A stretch of DNA of 46,348 nt from Clostridia bacterium (lineage in GTDB: Bacteria; Bacillota; Clostridia; Christensenellales; CAG-314): contig JAQVMT010000017.1 of NCBI GenBank assembly GCA_028703495.1, forward strand, positions 1-46,348. The letters run 5' to 3'. The notes below the pieces were generated by a model. The model was not told where the DNA came from. It was given only the letters and a program-made list of their open reading frames with translations, and did not search any database. Below, in pieces: positions 7,285 through 18,500 of this stretch; position 1 is the stretch's first letter, and every line of letters begins with the position of its first letter. The translations under genes were made by a program, and so were the position numbers.

Positions 7285-9624
7285 ATGAAGAAAAAGGCAA
7301 GACGACAGATAATAAGGACGGTGCAGGTTTTAATCCTGTTTATTGTCGTGCTTTCCATTCCCCTAAGCAACACCTTGGCGAAGTACGTCACGACCGAAAC
7401 GACGGGCGACCAAACGGCAAGAGTTGCCACTTGGAAGGTTGAGTTTTTGGCAAACGGCATCCTTGCCAACGAGAATAACGAAATTGACTTTGTACAGGGT
7501 TCAACTAATGTTACGGACAGCGAGGGCAACACGCTGGGAAGTGCGACCGACCTTATTCCCGGAATGAGCGGTCTTTTTGTTATGGAAATCAGAAATTCCT
7601 CCGAGGTGGTTGCAAACTGGGAGAAGTTCTCTATGAAGTTCGGCTTTAAGGGAGAAATTCTCACAACCGAGGATGCGGCGTATTGGAACGCAAAATTTAA
7701 GGAGTTTCCTTTGGATATCACCTTTTATTTAAGCTCCGACACGGTTTTGAACACATTGGGAAACGACGACGTGGAGGTGGAATACGACTTCGAGTCGATG
7801 AGCTTCGGACAGGTAACGGAAAGCGGTGAAACCTATTATGAGGCGATGGTGCAGTTTGTCGTTAACAGCAGCACGGTTAACGAGCGAGTTGTCAACAAGG
7901 CGTTGGCGATCGGAAGCTCGACCTATTTACTTATGGATTGGACATGGGACGATTCGGAAACAAAGGACCTTCAGACCATTCACGACTTGCTTTCACACGA
8001 TACCATAAAGCTGGGTGTCTATCAGGTAACGTATCAGGATGACGTAAACAATTACGATTATTATGTTACTTCCTTCAGCGATACAAGTGCGACGGTTGTC
8101 GGCGAGATGAATTATGTGCAATATCAAGCTTATTTGAATTCGACGTTTGCAGGCGGAGTTATTATGCTTGACTTCAATGCCGATGGAACGAGAGACACTT
8201 TGGTTACGGCTCTTACAGAAAGCAATGTTGATGAGATACTTAGTGATTATAGGGCTATCGCGGAATATCCGGATTACAAAGTCTTATCGAATAACGGAAA
8301 GTATAATGTCTTACTATATGAAAGCATAACAAATGCACGTAAAGCTCAATGCTATTGCGAATTTATGGCGTATCAGAAGTATATGATGATGGGTGATTAT
8401 TCCTCATATACTCTAAACGGAATTGAAACTCAATATTCGGGATATTATGAGTATTTGAGATATCTGTTAACGCTCGACGGACTGTGCCCCTCGTTTACCT
8501 CGGTAAGAGCAACAAGCGTGCATTACAGCGACCTGACCTACGCGGAAAAGGAAACGATTTCCCAATACAATGTCGAAACCTGTACAAATGCACAAAAAGC
8601 CGATTATTACAATTTGTACAACTATGAAAAGCACCTCACGAGTGAGTGGTTCTACGATACATTCAATTGGGGAAAGGGTGACGTGAATGGCGCAAACAGG
8701 GTATATGATTACACAGGCAACGGATATGACCTAATGAGCTTTATGGAGAAGGTATATTCATATTATAACAGTATGAATTCCGAAATATCAAAGTTCTGTG
8801 TGTTTGGCGATAACGCAACTTCCTTTAAGGATGCTGCGGGCAACGTTATTACCGACGCTGTTCACTCCATTACGGACGGCAGTACGACATATTATTACTA
8901 TTACTACTCCTATGACGAGCTGAAGACCTGCAAGGTGCTTTACAACGACGTATTGACATCGGCATACAATGTTTTGCTGGCATCGTTAAGGGAAGATATA
9001 ACCATAAACTCCGTTACGTCCAAAATTTATTCGATAAATCCCGCGACGGACTCCGCATATGCTAGTCTACCGGTGGAAAACACCCTCGCGCTTACTACGA
9101 CGGCAGATATTGCATGCAGATTAAAGGTCGTAAAGGTGCAAAGGGCTGCCCTTCGCGTGATAATGTATGAGAAGTTTTACGGAATACCCTCGTTTTTCAG
9201 CTCGACCGTCGACCGAGTGAATTTATCGGTAAATTCCGATTATTTGGGTGGCTATTTCAATTACGTATTGCATTTGAGCAGTATCGGCGGAATACCGCGT
9301 TTCACCGTTTGGAACAGCGAAACTAACTCCTACGTCGAAAAGTGGTATACCGAGCTTTCCTCAACCGAAATAAACACGATTTTGGGATATTGCAACCAAA
9401 GGGCTGTTTTCGATGCGGTCGACACTAATTCCGATTACACCACCGATGCGCAAAGAACCGCCGCAAAAATCGATGCCTTGGAAAAGCTCAAGATGTTCTA
9501 CGATTTGGTTAACTACAAAATGTACAACAGCTTACGATTGGTTTACGAGTCAAATATCGAATTTGACAACCTAGAGCTTACACCCTTTATCAGGTTTTTG
9601 CCCACAGTCGTACAGGTTGACTAA
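7285..9624 (+). CDS. Large SipW-dependent TasA-like protein with a ~500-residue tyrosine-rich insertion
   Basis: A 779-residue protein with MKKKARRQ, a hydrophobic helix and NTLAKYVTTETTGDQTARVATWKV, split here as LAKY at 31-34 and ARVATWKV. The first 245 residues carry all the sister motifs: LIPGMSG, 'W-T-W' at 219/221 and HDTIKLG. The usual C-terminal strand, however, appears only at the very end (FLPTVVQVD). Between them lie about 500 residues that the sisters lack; they are rich in Tyr, Asn, Ser and helix formers, with a TTYYYYYYSYDE run. This looks like a TasA-like fold carrying a large domain in one loop. I favour ATG 7285 (GGAGCGGTT just upstream) over a GTG at 7252. It may be a tip or decorating subunit; the insertion's function is unknown. 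Confidence 0.75.
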   Translation: MKKKARRQIIRTVQVLILFIVVLSIPLSNTLAKYVTTETTGDQTARVATWKVEFLANGILANENNEIDFVQGSTNVTDSEGNTLGSATDLIPGMSGLFVMEIRNSSEVVANWEKFSMKFGFKGEILTTEDAAYWNAKFKEFPLDITFYLSSDTVLNTLGNDDVEVEYDFESMSFGQVTESGETYYEAMVQFVVNSSTVNERVVNKALAIGSSTYLLMDWTWDDSETKDLQTIHDLLSHDTIKLGVYQVTYQDDVNNYDYYVTSFSDTSATVVGEMNYVQYQAYLNSTFAGGVIMLDFNADGTRDTLVTALTESNVDEILSDYRAIAEYPDYKVLSNNGKYNVLLYESITNARKAQCYCEFMAYQKYMMMGDYSSYTLNGIETQYSGYYEYLRYLLTLDGLCPSFTSVRATSVHYSDLTYAEKETISQYNVETCTNAQKADYYNLYNYEKHLTSEWFYDTFNWGKGDVNGANRVYDYTGNGYDLMSFMEKVYSYYNSMNSEISKFCVFGDNATSFKDAAGNVITDAVHSITDGSTTYYYYYYSYDELKTCKVLYNDVLTSAYNVLLASLREDITINSVTSKIYSINPATDSAYASLPVENTLALTTTADIACRLKVVKVQRAALRVIMYEKFYGIPSFFSSTVDRVNLSVNSDYLGGYFNYVLHLSSIGGIPRFTVWNSETNSYVEKWYTELSSTEINTILGYCNQRAVFDAVDTNSDYTTDAQRTAAKIDALEKLKMFYDLVNYKMYNSLRLVYESNIEFDNLELTPFIRFLPTVVQVD

Positions 9625-9736
9625 ACCAATACCTACGCCAAGCAGTAAAACGAGAACCGTGGCAAAAGATTAAACGCAAAGTCGAATTAAGTCGGATTAC
9701 AAAAGAAGAAAAGAGCATAAAAAAGGATTTGTATAA

Positions 9737-10420
9737 ATGATAATGCCAAAAACAAAAAAAAGAATCGCTATATTTGTGATTTACTTTGTGTTTTCCCTTG
9801 TCTTTGTGGGCGTATGCGCGACGATGTGCAAATATACCACAAGTGTTGACAACGGCGGCATTGTTACGCCAATTAACTTGGGATCGTCCTTGTATTTCTT
9901 TTACAAGAGGCAGAGCATTGGCTACGGCGAAACGGGGAACATAATTCCTATTGAATTGACCTGCGAAACCATACAGGTGCAAGGCGAGGATAAAGAATGC
10001 ATCGTGGTTTACAATATCAAGCCCGGTGATAATATTATCTACAACTTTCAGCTGTTCAATTACCGAACACAGGACGACAACCAATCCGATCCCATGTCCG
10101 ACTCCTCAAACGTTTCGGTAATCAATACCGTAAACGCCGAGTATCACGTAACAATCTATGCCGAGGTGCAAATCCCGATCGTGGGCGAAATCGTGGCGGT
10201 AGACTGCAACATTTCTCTAAGGAGAAATACGGACACGGCGTTTTCCGACTATACCTCGGACAGAACGGTTAGCCTGTTTCCCTATCAGTATTCTAACCTC
10301 ATGATCGACACCTACCAAGTCGAGATAAATGTCCGTGAGCAGCAGTACCAGGCGGAAGATTACTTCGGCGCGTCGTTGACTGTGTATATATTTATTGATG
10401 CTATCCAGCGGACAAGCTAG
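9737..10420 (+). CDS. Divergent single-pass secreted protein of the fibre locus (CKY variant)
   Basis: A 227-residue protein. A Lys/Arg-rich N-terminus (KTKKR) and a hydrophobic helix lead to VCATMCKYTTS, with Cys-Lys-Tyr at residues 31-33 where the sisters have Ala-Lys-Tyr. The rest appears to be beta-rich and contains NIKPGDNIIYNFQLFNY, similar to the 'PG ... N' element seen in TasA/camelysin proteins, but it lacks the W-x-W and DT-x-LG motifs. An AAAAGGA Shine-Dalgarno lies about 9 bases before the ATG; a second in-frame ATG at 9743 is also usable. Likely a further SipW substrate or a minor subunit; I do not recognise a named family. Confidence 0.62.
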   Translation: MIMPKTKKRIAIFVIYFVFSLVFVGVCATMCKYTTSVDNGGIVTPINLGSSLYFFYKRQSIGYGETGNIIPIELTCETIQVQGEDKECIVVYNIKPGDNIIYNFQLFNYRTQDDNQSDPMSDSSNVSVINTVNAEYHVTIYAEVQIPIVGEIVAVDCNISLRRNTDTAFSDYTSDRTVSLFPYQYSNLMIDTYQVEINVREQQYQAEDYFGASLTVYIFIDAIQRTS

Positions 10421-10560
10421 GGGTATTTCGGCGCAGAGCGGCGCACCTGCAAACTACGTGCTCGCCGCCCTTCGCATAGTTATACAGTAGGGGCGAACCC
10501 ATGTGTTCGCCCGCCTGTAGATTACGCACACAACCATTATAATATGTGCAATCGTTTTGC
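10421..10560 (+). repeat. Inverted partner of the 120 bp repeat (REP-like hairpin)
   Basis: GTAGGGGCGAAC at 10487-10498 is the reverse complement of GTTCGCCCCTAC in the downstream array. Locally, GGGCGAAC (10491-10498) pairs with GTTCGCCC (10505-10512), giving a tight hairpin shortly after the preceding stop codon. It may also help to end or stabilise that transcript. Confidence 0.75.
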
Positions 10561-11066
10561 TGCCGAACACGCGGGTTCGCCCCTACAAGAAAATAAACCT
10601 AAAGGTGCATCATAATTAACCAAAAATGTGTATCACAATAAACGGAAAAGGTGGCAATCGCCCGAAAAAGCAGCTTTTGCTGCCGAACACGCGGGTTCGC
10701 CCCTACAAGAAAATAAACGTAAAAGGTGTATCATAATTAACCAAAAATGTGTATCACAATAAACGGAAAAGGTGGCAATCGCCCGAAAAAGCAGCTTTTG
10801 CTGCCGAACACGCGGGTTCGCCCCTACAAGAAAATAAACCTAAAGGTGTATCATAATTAACCAAAAATGTGTATCACAATAAACGGAAAAGGTGGCAATC
10901 GCCCGAAAAAGCAGCTTTTGCTGCCGAACACGCGGGTTCGTCCCTACAAGAAAATAAACCTAAAGGTGCATCATAATTAACCAAAAATGTGTATCACAAT
11001 AAACGGAAAAGGTGGCAATCGCCCGAAAAAGCAGCTTTTGCTGCCGAACACGCGGGTTCGCCCCTA
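10561..11066 (+). repeat. 120 bp tandem array, four full units plus a partial fifth
   Basis: TGCCGAACACGCGGGTTCG occurs at 10561, 10681, 10802, 10922 and 11042, so the period is 120-121. Units are nearly identical, differing at a handful of bases (CCTAAAGGTGCA versus CGTAAAAGGTGTA). The last copy ends about 45 bases before the next gene. The unit includes GCAGCTTTTGCTGC and the GGGTTCGCCCC core, both self-pairing. Confidence 0.95.
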
Positions 11067-11112
11067 CTGCCCGACCTCGTTGTCGGTTAACGCCGGCAAA
11101 GGCATTGATAAT

Positions 11113-12387
11113 ATGAAAAAAAGAGCATTTACGATATTAATACTTCTACTATTGTGCCTATCGTCCGTTGCGTTGGTTGGCACCATTCAAACGATGTCTG
11201 TTTATGTCAAGAGAGAGAACGACGTTATTAAGGCTTACTATACGCCGCTTGCCATGAGTGACAACGCCCAGGGCAGAATCGTTGCGTTGGATTCGACGGT
11301 AACGACTGTCGATAACGGTGGCAACACCACCACTTACACATACACATATACGGGAATGCTGAGCGTTATCATATACAACTACTCGGGAGAAAATATCACG
11401 GGCCGTGATATCACATTTACCGTGCGTGAGCCGATCAATTCGGCATCGGGCGAATATTGCAATGCCGCGGGCGATATCATCGTCGCCGACGACACCAACA
11501 CGCCTCACTACGTTAAGGATGTGTTCTCCGTTCCGATGCTTTTGAAAAACGACACCTACCTTTACGACGTCAAGGTTGTGGGCGAAACAGACCAAAATCC
11601 TGTTGCGCATACCATCGATGCCGTTAAAGACAGCAACGGCGATGCCGCCGCAAACTCTGTCACCCTCCAGCTTAAGATTACCAAGGTATTGACACAAACG
11701 GTTGCGACGAATTCGACAGCTACGGCTCCCGACTTCGGCGTGGACGATGTAAGTATCGTACTCCACCTAAGCGAACCGTATACCGACAAATACATAATCA
11801 ATATCAAAGCCGCGGATAAGCTCATTGTTTATTCGGCTGTCGATATGACAAATATGGAGTTTGACGGCAAAAGAGTATATATGCAAACCAAGGATGTGCT
11901 TAATTACTATTCGACTTGCACGGTTGCCGACGGAGTTATGACGGGAACGGGCAATACCACCTACATGGGCTTTAAGCTTCAGTTTGAGTGGGTGGGCTAC
12001 AGCATCGATTTAAGCAAGCTCGAGCAATATAACCATATGCGTTATTCATACAGCGTGAATGTCGTTTTAGATGAAGATGACAACACCGTACAGTTGCATA
12101 AATTAACGCTTTATGTACCCGCATCCTCGGACTTTTACTTTGATTTTTACAGGCAAAATTACGATTTTGTTTCGCGAATAACAATGCAGAGGTATTTGTT
12201 GGTTACGATGGAGCTTTACGATAACACGCTCGTGTTCGATACGGAACTGCAAAGCGGAACGCTCTATTCGGGAGGCAATTTGTTGATATATCACGGCTAC
12301 GACGGGGAACAGTCCTTTGTAAGCTCGCCGACGGATAATATCCACAGCGGAACAAACAGGTATTACGTCTTTGACGAGTTAACCTAA
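11113..12387 (+). CDS. Single-pass secreted/membrane protein of the fibre locus, unknown family
   Basis: A 424-residue protein that I do not recognise. MKKRAF is followed by a helix (ILILLLLCLSSVALVG), then TIQTMSVYVKRE, positioned like the TTLAKYV cleavage region of the other proteins but without LAKY. The remaining roughly 390 residues look like successive beta-sandwich modules rich in Thr, Asp, Tyr and Val. Position between the SipW substrates and the giant adhesin suggests an extracellular partner of the fibre. I chose ATG 11113 over an in-frame ATG at 10987 because the extra 42 residues would be encoded by the 120 bp repeat. The Shine-Dalgarno (AAAGG, 10-11 bases upstream) is weak. Confidence 0.65.
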   Translation: MKKRAFTILILLLLCLSSVALVGTIQTMSVYVKRENDVIKAYYTPLAMSDNAQGRIVALDSTVTTVDNGGNTTTYTYTYTGMLSVIIYNYSGENITGRDITFTVREPINSASGEYCNAAGDIIVADDTNTPHYVKDVFSVPMLLKNDTYLYDVKVVGETDQNPVAHTIDAVKDSNGDAAANSVTLQLKITKVLTQTVATNSTATAPDFGVDDVSIVLHLSEPYTDKYIINIKAADKLIVYSAVDMTNMEFDGKRVYMQTKDVLNYYSTCTVADGVMTGTGNTTYMGFKLQFEWVGYSIDLSKLEQYNHMRYSYSVNVVLDEDDNTVQLHKLTLYVPASSDFYFDFYRQNYDFVSRITMQRYLLVTMELYDNTLVFDTELQSGTLYSGGNLLIYHGYDGEQSFVSSPTDNIHSGTNRYYVFDELT

Positions 12388-12405
12388 ACGCGAACCTAAA
12401 CGAAA

Positions 12406-12531
12406 GGCAACGAACCGAAACGGTTGAAAACGCAGAACGGGGCGAAAGGCAACGAACCGAAACGATAGAAAACGCGAACCGAAAGGGAAGGCAACGAACC
12501 GAAACGGTTGAAAACGCATCCAAAGGACGTG
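12406..12531 (+). repeat. 42 bp tandem repeat, three units
   Basis: GGCAACGAACCGAAACG occurs at 12406, 12448 and 12490, a period of exactly 42. It occupies most of the gap between the 424-residue protein and the giant adhesin. The period is a multiple of three, but the array is outside both coding regions. Confidence 0.93.
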
Positions 12532-12580
12532 CGCAAATTTCTTTGAAGCAAGGTAAAGATGCGCAATATATGAGGTCATT

Positions 12581-15500
12581 ATGAAAGATAAAAGCGCGAT
12601 ATCAGATATAAATAAAGCCCAAAGCGACGTCAAAACGATTAAGCGGGACAAAATCGACGGTGCGGCAAGGATTGCCGTGCTGATTTTGGCTATTGTCGTA
12701 TTTGCAATTTCTTTGATTTTTGCGGTGGGTGATTTCCACGGCGGCGGAGTCGGAAGCGCGACCGATTACGATTACACATACAATATGTTGGTGGCAAAGA
12801 CTTCGTATACGACCACTTATGTGAGCGGAATCAAGGTTTACGCGCTCGAGGATGCGAACGGTGATGCACTTGTCGTGTCGCCGAATAACGATGGTTTAAA
12901 TTATTATGCCTATTATGTTGTTCCCGGTTCGACATTTACTCTGACTGTTGTTAGCGAAACGAGATTATTTTCCAATTGGTTGTTGGGTGCCAGTTATACC
13001 GCAGCAGATCTAAACACGACGGAGTCTACTTCTACGCAGGAGCATACGGAAGAATTGACTATGCCTGCCGCTGCGAGCAATGCCAATCCCGTTGTATTTA
13101 GGACGAGCGTTACTGCTCCGACCGAATCGGACAAGGGCGAATATATGTCGGGTGCGTTTAACATCAGCTCGGAAGCTCACGTTATCGCGTTTATGTGTTT
13201 GTTAAACAAATCCGAACCCGATGCAGGTTGGTCGCAAGCCGTCCTGGACGTAATTAACGAGTGGTTCTCTTACACGCACTCGACATATGCCAGTGCAGGT
13301 GCGGTTTACAACAACTCTGCATATTACAACAAGATCCAGTACGGTTACTTTAAAATTACAGAGGCGTTTACGATCACCTACAGCAACTACGCGGGTATCG
13401 GTCACCTAAGATCCGAAGCCTTTAAGGGAGTATTCGACGGAGGCGACATAAGCTTTCAGATTGTTGCATCCAAGGACTTGGGAACGGTCCACGAGAACGA
13501 AGAAGCCTTGGGCTTTTTCGGATTTGTTTTGGGCGAAAACCATAAATCCTGCGTTATTCGCAGACTCAATATTGCAGGCTCGGCATCTATCTCCAGTCAG
13601 AAAAACACAGCCTCTACCGACAACACGGTTTATGTCGGAGGTGTTGCCGGCTACGTAGGAACCGACGTTATATTAAGAGATATTACCTGCGGTGTTTCGA
13701 TTTCGGGTGAATCCTATCATGTCGACATGGTCGGCGGAATGTTTGCAGGCTATATCGAATCAAATATCGACTTCAACTCGGGTGTCACAATCGTTGCTTC
13801 CAACCCCGTCAATACGCTTTATTCGAGCGGATCTTCGGACCTTAGCTTGGGAACGTTTGTCGGATATGCGGTCGGAAATTACGTTAACGGACTGTACATG
13901 GACTTCGTAACGCTGACCTGTATTGCCAACTCCGTCGAGGGAGGTAATGTCTGTGTGGGCGGTATTTGCGGTACATATGGACTGGGAGCCTCCGATGTGC
14001 GGTTTGTGGATGTCGAGCTCGACTGCGAAACCGCATTCACTCTAAGAGCGATCGGTGACGGCGTTTATACAAGCGGTGCCACCTCCGTGGCATATGCCAA
14101 TACCGCATCGGCAATTTGCGGCGGTATCTTGGGTTATTTGTATCCTGTGGGCAATACTATTGGAACCCTCACGATGGTTAACCTTACGGTTGTTGCCAAC
14201 TACACAAGCTATATCGAGGCGCGAAACATAGATAGCGAGTCGGTGTGCAGCGTATACGCAGGCGGCAGAATCGGAATCATCGACAAAAACATTCCGACCG
14301 CTAATTTGCTGTTCAAAACGGGAGAGGGTTATGGTGGCGATAATAAATACGAATGGGCGTTGGATGCACCCTTGTATATAAGAGCCGTTCAAAACGGACT
14401 TTCGGGAGTTTGCTCGGATAACAGTGCGAAGTACTACGGCAGAGCAATCGCCGGCGGCTTTGTCGGAATGGGCATTATGAATTACTCGGGAACGAGTGTG
14501 ACCGACAGAAACATCATTTTCTTCAATAACCCCGATAAAAAGATAAATATAGAGGCGATACAGTCGCAGACTTCCTCGCACATCGGCTACAACAGCAGTG
14601 CAACCAACCAGACGGGCTTTTCGGACACGGGACACGTTTGCGCGGGAATGATGGTCGGGTTGTTAAACGACAGGAATGGTACTGCTACAAACACCTATTC
14701 GCACGAGATAATCATTGCTTCGGGCGTTACGGTCAGAGGCACGCGTGAGGAAGGCTCCACCAACTACGGCAACATAAACGTGGGCGGAATTACGGGCTTT
14801 TCGTGCGGCAACAGCTTCACGGATATAACGCTTCTTGCAAACGATTGCAAGATACTTGCCGAAAGCATGTCGCACAGCGTGTGCTACAGCGTAAGCGATG
14901 AAACCACAAGCAATAACACAGTTGCCTACGCAGGCTTGAACTGTCTGTTTTTGGGCGGACTTGTCGGAAACTATATGGGCGTAAGCGGTTCGTTTGTCTC
15001 TATGACCGACTGCAACATCGCCGGATATGTATACAACCAAAACGATCCGTTGCTTTATACAAATGCGGAAATCGGCTCGACGGGGTCAAGCCTACACGTC
15101 GAAGGAATTCAAAACACCATCAGCAACAAAGCCAACTTTTGCGATGAGGCTTATGTCGGCGGATTGGTGGGCAGACAAATGTTCGCGCACCTTTCGGGTT
15201 GCGGTTTCTACGGCTACGGCGGCGAGGGCGACGGCGTATTTCTTGTCGCGCACTTCAATCCCGATACGGTTATGGTCGGAGGAATTGTGGGCTATACCCG
15301 AGTTGCTCCGGACGACACTACGAATACAACGATTTACAATTGCACGATGATAAACTCAATCGTGCGTGTGGACGCGACCAGCGTAGCGGAAAGCGGCGAT
15401 GGTAGCACAAAGGATATTTTTGCGGCGGGAATCGTCGGCGCGTTTTGGATTCCATCGGGAGGTACGGGAAACGTAACGGGCTGTACGACCACGGACTGTG

Positions 15501-18500
15501 AAATCATCGCCTACGGCTACGGCGCGAGCGCGCAGGTTTACGTTGCGGGAATCATTGGCGGTGCGGCATGGAGCGGTACGGTCAACATAACCGATTGTAT
15601 TGCGTTCAACAACACCATGCATTCCAAAGCTGACAGTCAAACCACAACCTACGCCACAAAATCCATGGCGTTTGCTTCGGGAATAATAGGTCACTATTTG
15701 TGCAGCGGTTCGGTATCCTATTGCGGTGCAATAGATAACGTTATCTTTGCGGAAAGCGACTGCAATCAGGCTGCGGCGGGAATTTTGACGCAGTACAACG
15801 CATCGAGCTTCGAGGGCAATCAGGTAAACGGAAACGTCAACAACTGTTATTCCAACTCGCTTTTGAAGATAAACCCCACATATATTTCTGATACAAATAT
15901 AGGTACGCACACAAAGGTTTACGCATTGGCGAGATACGTTACGGGTGCAAATAATTATTATCACCTTTATAACGCCGATGCGACCAAATTTTTGAGTGCT
16001 ACTCCTACAACAAGCGGTACGAGCAACTACCCCGATTCCTCGGGAACGCCCATAAGGGACGACCACAGACAGATAAACTACTCGGCGGCTACCGAGGTCA
16101 ATTTCAATTCGTCGGGATATACGAATAACGTTTCTTCGGATACAAGCGGCATTATTACCTCAAATAACAATGTTTCGGTACCCGACATTATCAACGCGCG
16201 CACAAGCACGGTGATGAAGAACAGCTACCACCTCGAGGTAATTAACACGAACACCTTCGGCACGAATGAGAAGTATTGGAGTGTTGTAAACGGTACCAAC
16301 GGCGACTATCTCGTTTCCGACATAGGAACGTTAGACGAAGGCTCGGCGACCTATCTATACATTTGGTTCCACCCGAGTTCGACCTATGCCAACGCTTCGT
16401 TTGTACCCACGGCTTCGAATGTGGAGGCTGCACATGCAAACGGTTGGTACGTTTTTACATCCATTTATGCGCAAAGAAACAATGTTACGTATAGCAACGT
16501 CGATTTTTCGGGAAGCTTTGCCGATTCCGATGACAATATTATCGGAACCGAAACGGAAAACAACGTAACTAACGTAGATAATATTACTTACGGAAACGAC
16601 TTCGAGGATTTGTACGCGGTAATAAACACCAATACGGGCGATGCAAATTATCTTTCCTACAAGGACGTCCATATAAAGGTTCATAGCTCGCAAACCGTTT
16701 TGTACTACTATTGCGGATATTCGAGCTTGCAACAACTGACGTACATTCTAAACGATCCGTCCAATGTCCTAAGCTCCTACGCATCGATTTATTTCAACCA
16801 AGTCAGCATAAACACAGAAGATGCAACCGTTGTGGCAAGATATGCCGCATTGACGGGTTATTCTGCCGCACAAATAAGCAGTGGTACGATAAAAATTGCT
16901 CAAGTGGTTATTTCGCTTAAGCTGGGCGCGACCAAGGATTTGATTTCCTACAAAAACTACTCGGGATACTCAACGTCGGGAACGCTTTGGAGCAATTTGT
17001 CAGCCAGTCAAAAGAATACCGCTAACTTTTACACGGAAACGGACCAATACATCTTCTCACCCTATCTGTATTTCGAGCTGTCGACAATCCCCGCGAATTT
17101 CAATATCACGCGCGTGTACAGACGTTACTACCTGAATTTTTACGTAGATAAGAACGAGCTTATCGGACACACCCTTGACGAAACGACCGTGCCCGCAAAT
17201 ACCGCGGACAATCCTTTGGGAACGGTTGCCCTGCCCTATCAGATGTTCAACGGTTCATACTACACGATTTATCCGTTGCTGACCAGCCGTTTTGCTTACA
17301 GCTGGGTTCTAAATGCGGACGGACTGTACGACAAAACCTACGTTACCTACACGGGCAGACAGTACACAAACCTTGTCGATTACGAATATGTGGTTAATTT
17401 AACGGACACCGACGATGTCGATACAATTAACGGTGCGGGCGAGCTTAAGATTAACCGAAACAGTGCGACCCTGCGACAAATTAGAATGACTTTGGCTTCC
17501 GACACCACACAGAAGGAGGATGTCTATTATTATTCTTCTCAACCGTTTGTCGTTACGACCAGTATCAACGGAGGATATTTCAAGGGACTTGACGTGGCTT
17601 CCAATGAGGCTGACTACATTTTCACACTGAAGAATCTGACGGGCTTCAGCAATAATCCCACCGAGCTGTCCGTTGATATAACCTATGCTTCGGGTTGTTC
17701 GGTAACGATAACCCTTTCGAGAGAGTCTAACGCCTTGCTTAGTTCTGTTATATTGACTGCAAACGATGAGATAATTTCGAGTAACGAAAACTCATTAGCT
17801 GCGTACTATTTCAAAGCCGATTATACGGACAACGGCTACATCATCAAGGTTTACAGGGAGCCGCATGGAAGTACGTCCACCGAGAGAGTTCCTATTATGT
17901 ATATCACGAGCGCGGACGGCGTTATTACCGTAATTGTCAAGGAAGGACTCGTGGGCAATCCCTTTTACAGCGGTACGGGAAACGAAGCGGATACTCAATC
18001 GATTGCGACCGAGATGTATATATATGCAAAATTCCCTATCGAATACATTATAACCTTGGATTTGAACAACGACTTCGACCAAAGGGATTCGATGACCGAT
18101 GACTTGAGAGTCAAAACCTTCTCAATAGAGGCTTCGGAGTTTTCGTTTACCTACACGCAGATGTTCGGAGCAAGTACGATTTGGGGACAGGAAATCAATG
18201 CTTGGATTAACGGCATTACCGATACGACAAGCAACGCATATAAAACCGAAACCGACTTCTACACCAAATACGGCGTCAAGCTTTACGGATACGAATTGGA
18301 CGGCTTCTTCCTGATAAGAGGCGCGGGATCCTCCGATAACTACGGAGCGCAGATAAGCGAGGTAACGCAACCGATCACGACTTCCAACATTTTCTATGCT
18401 AAATGGCTCTACCAAATCGAGTATGTCGAGTCGCCGGGTACGGAGATCAATGCAAACTTCGTTGAAAGCTATCTGCAAACCGAAAACAATATAATGATTC

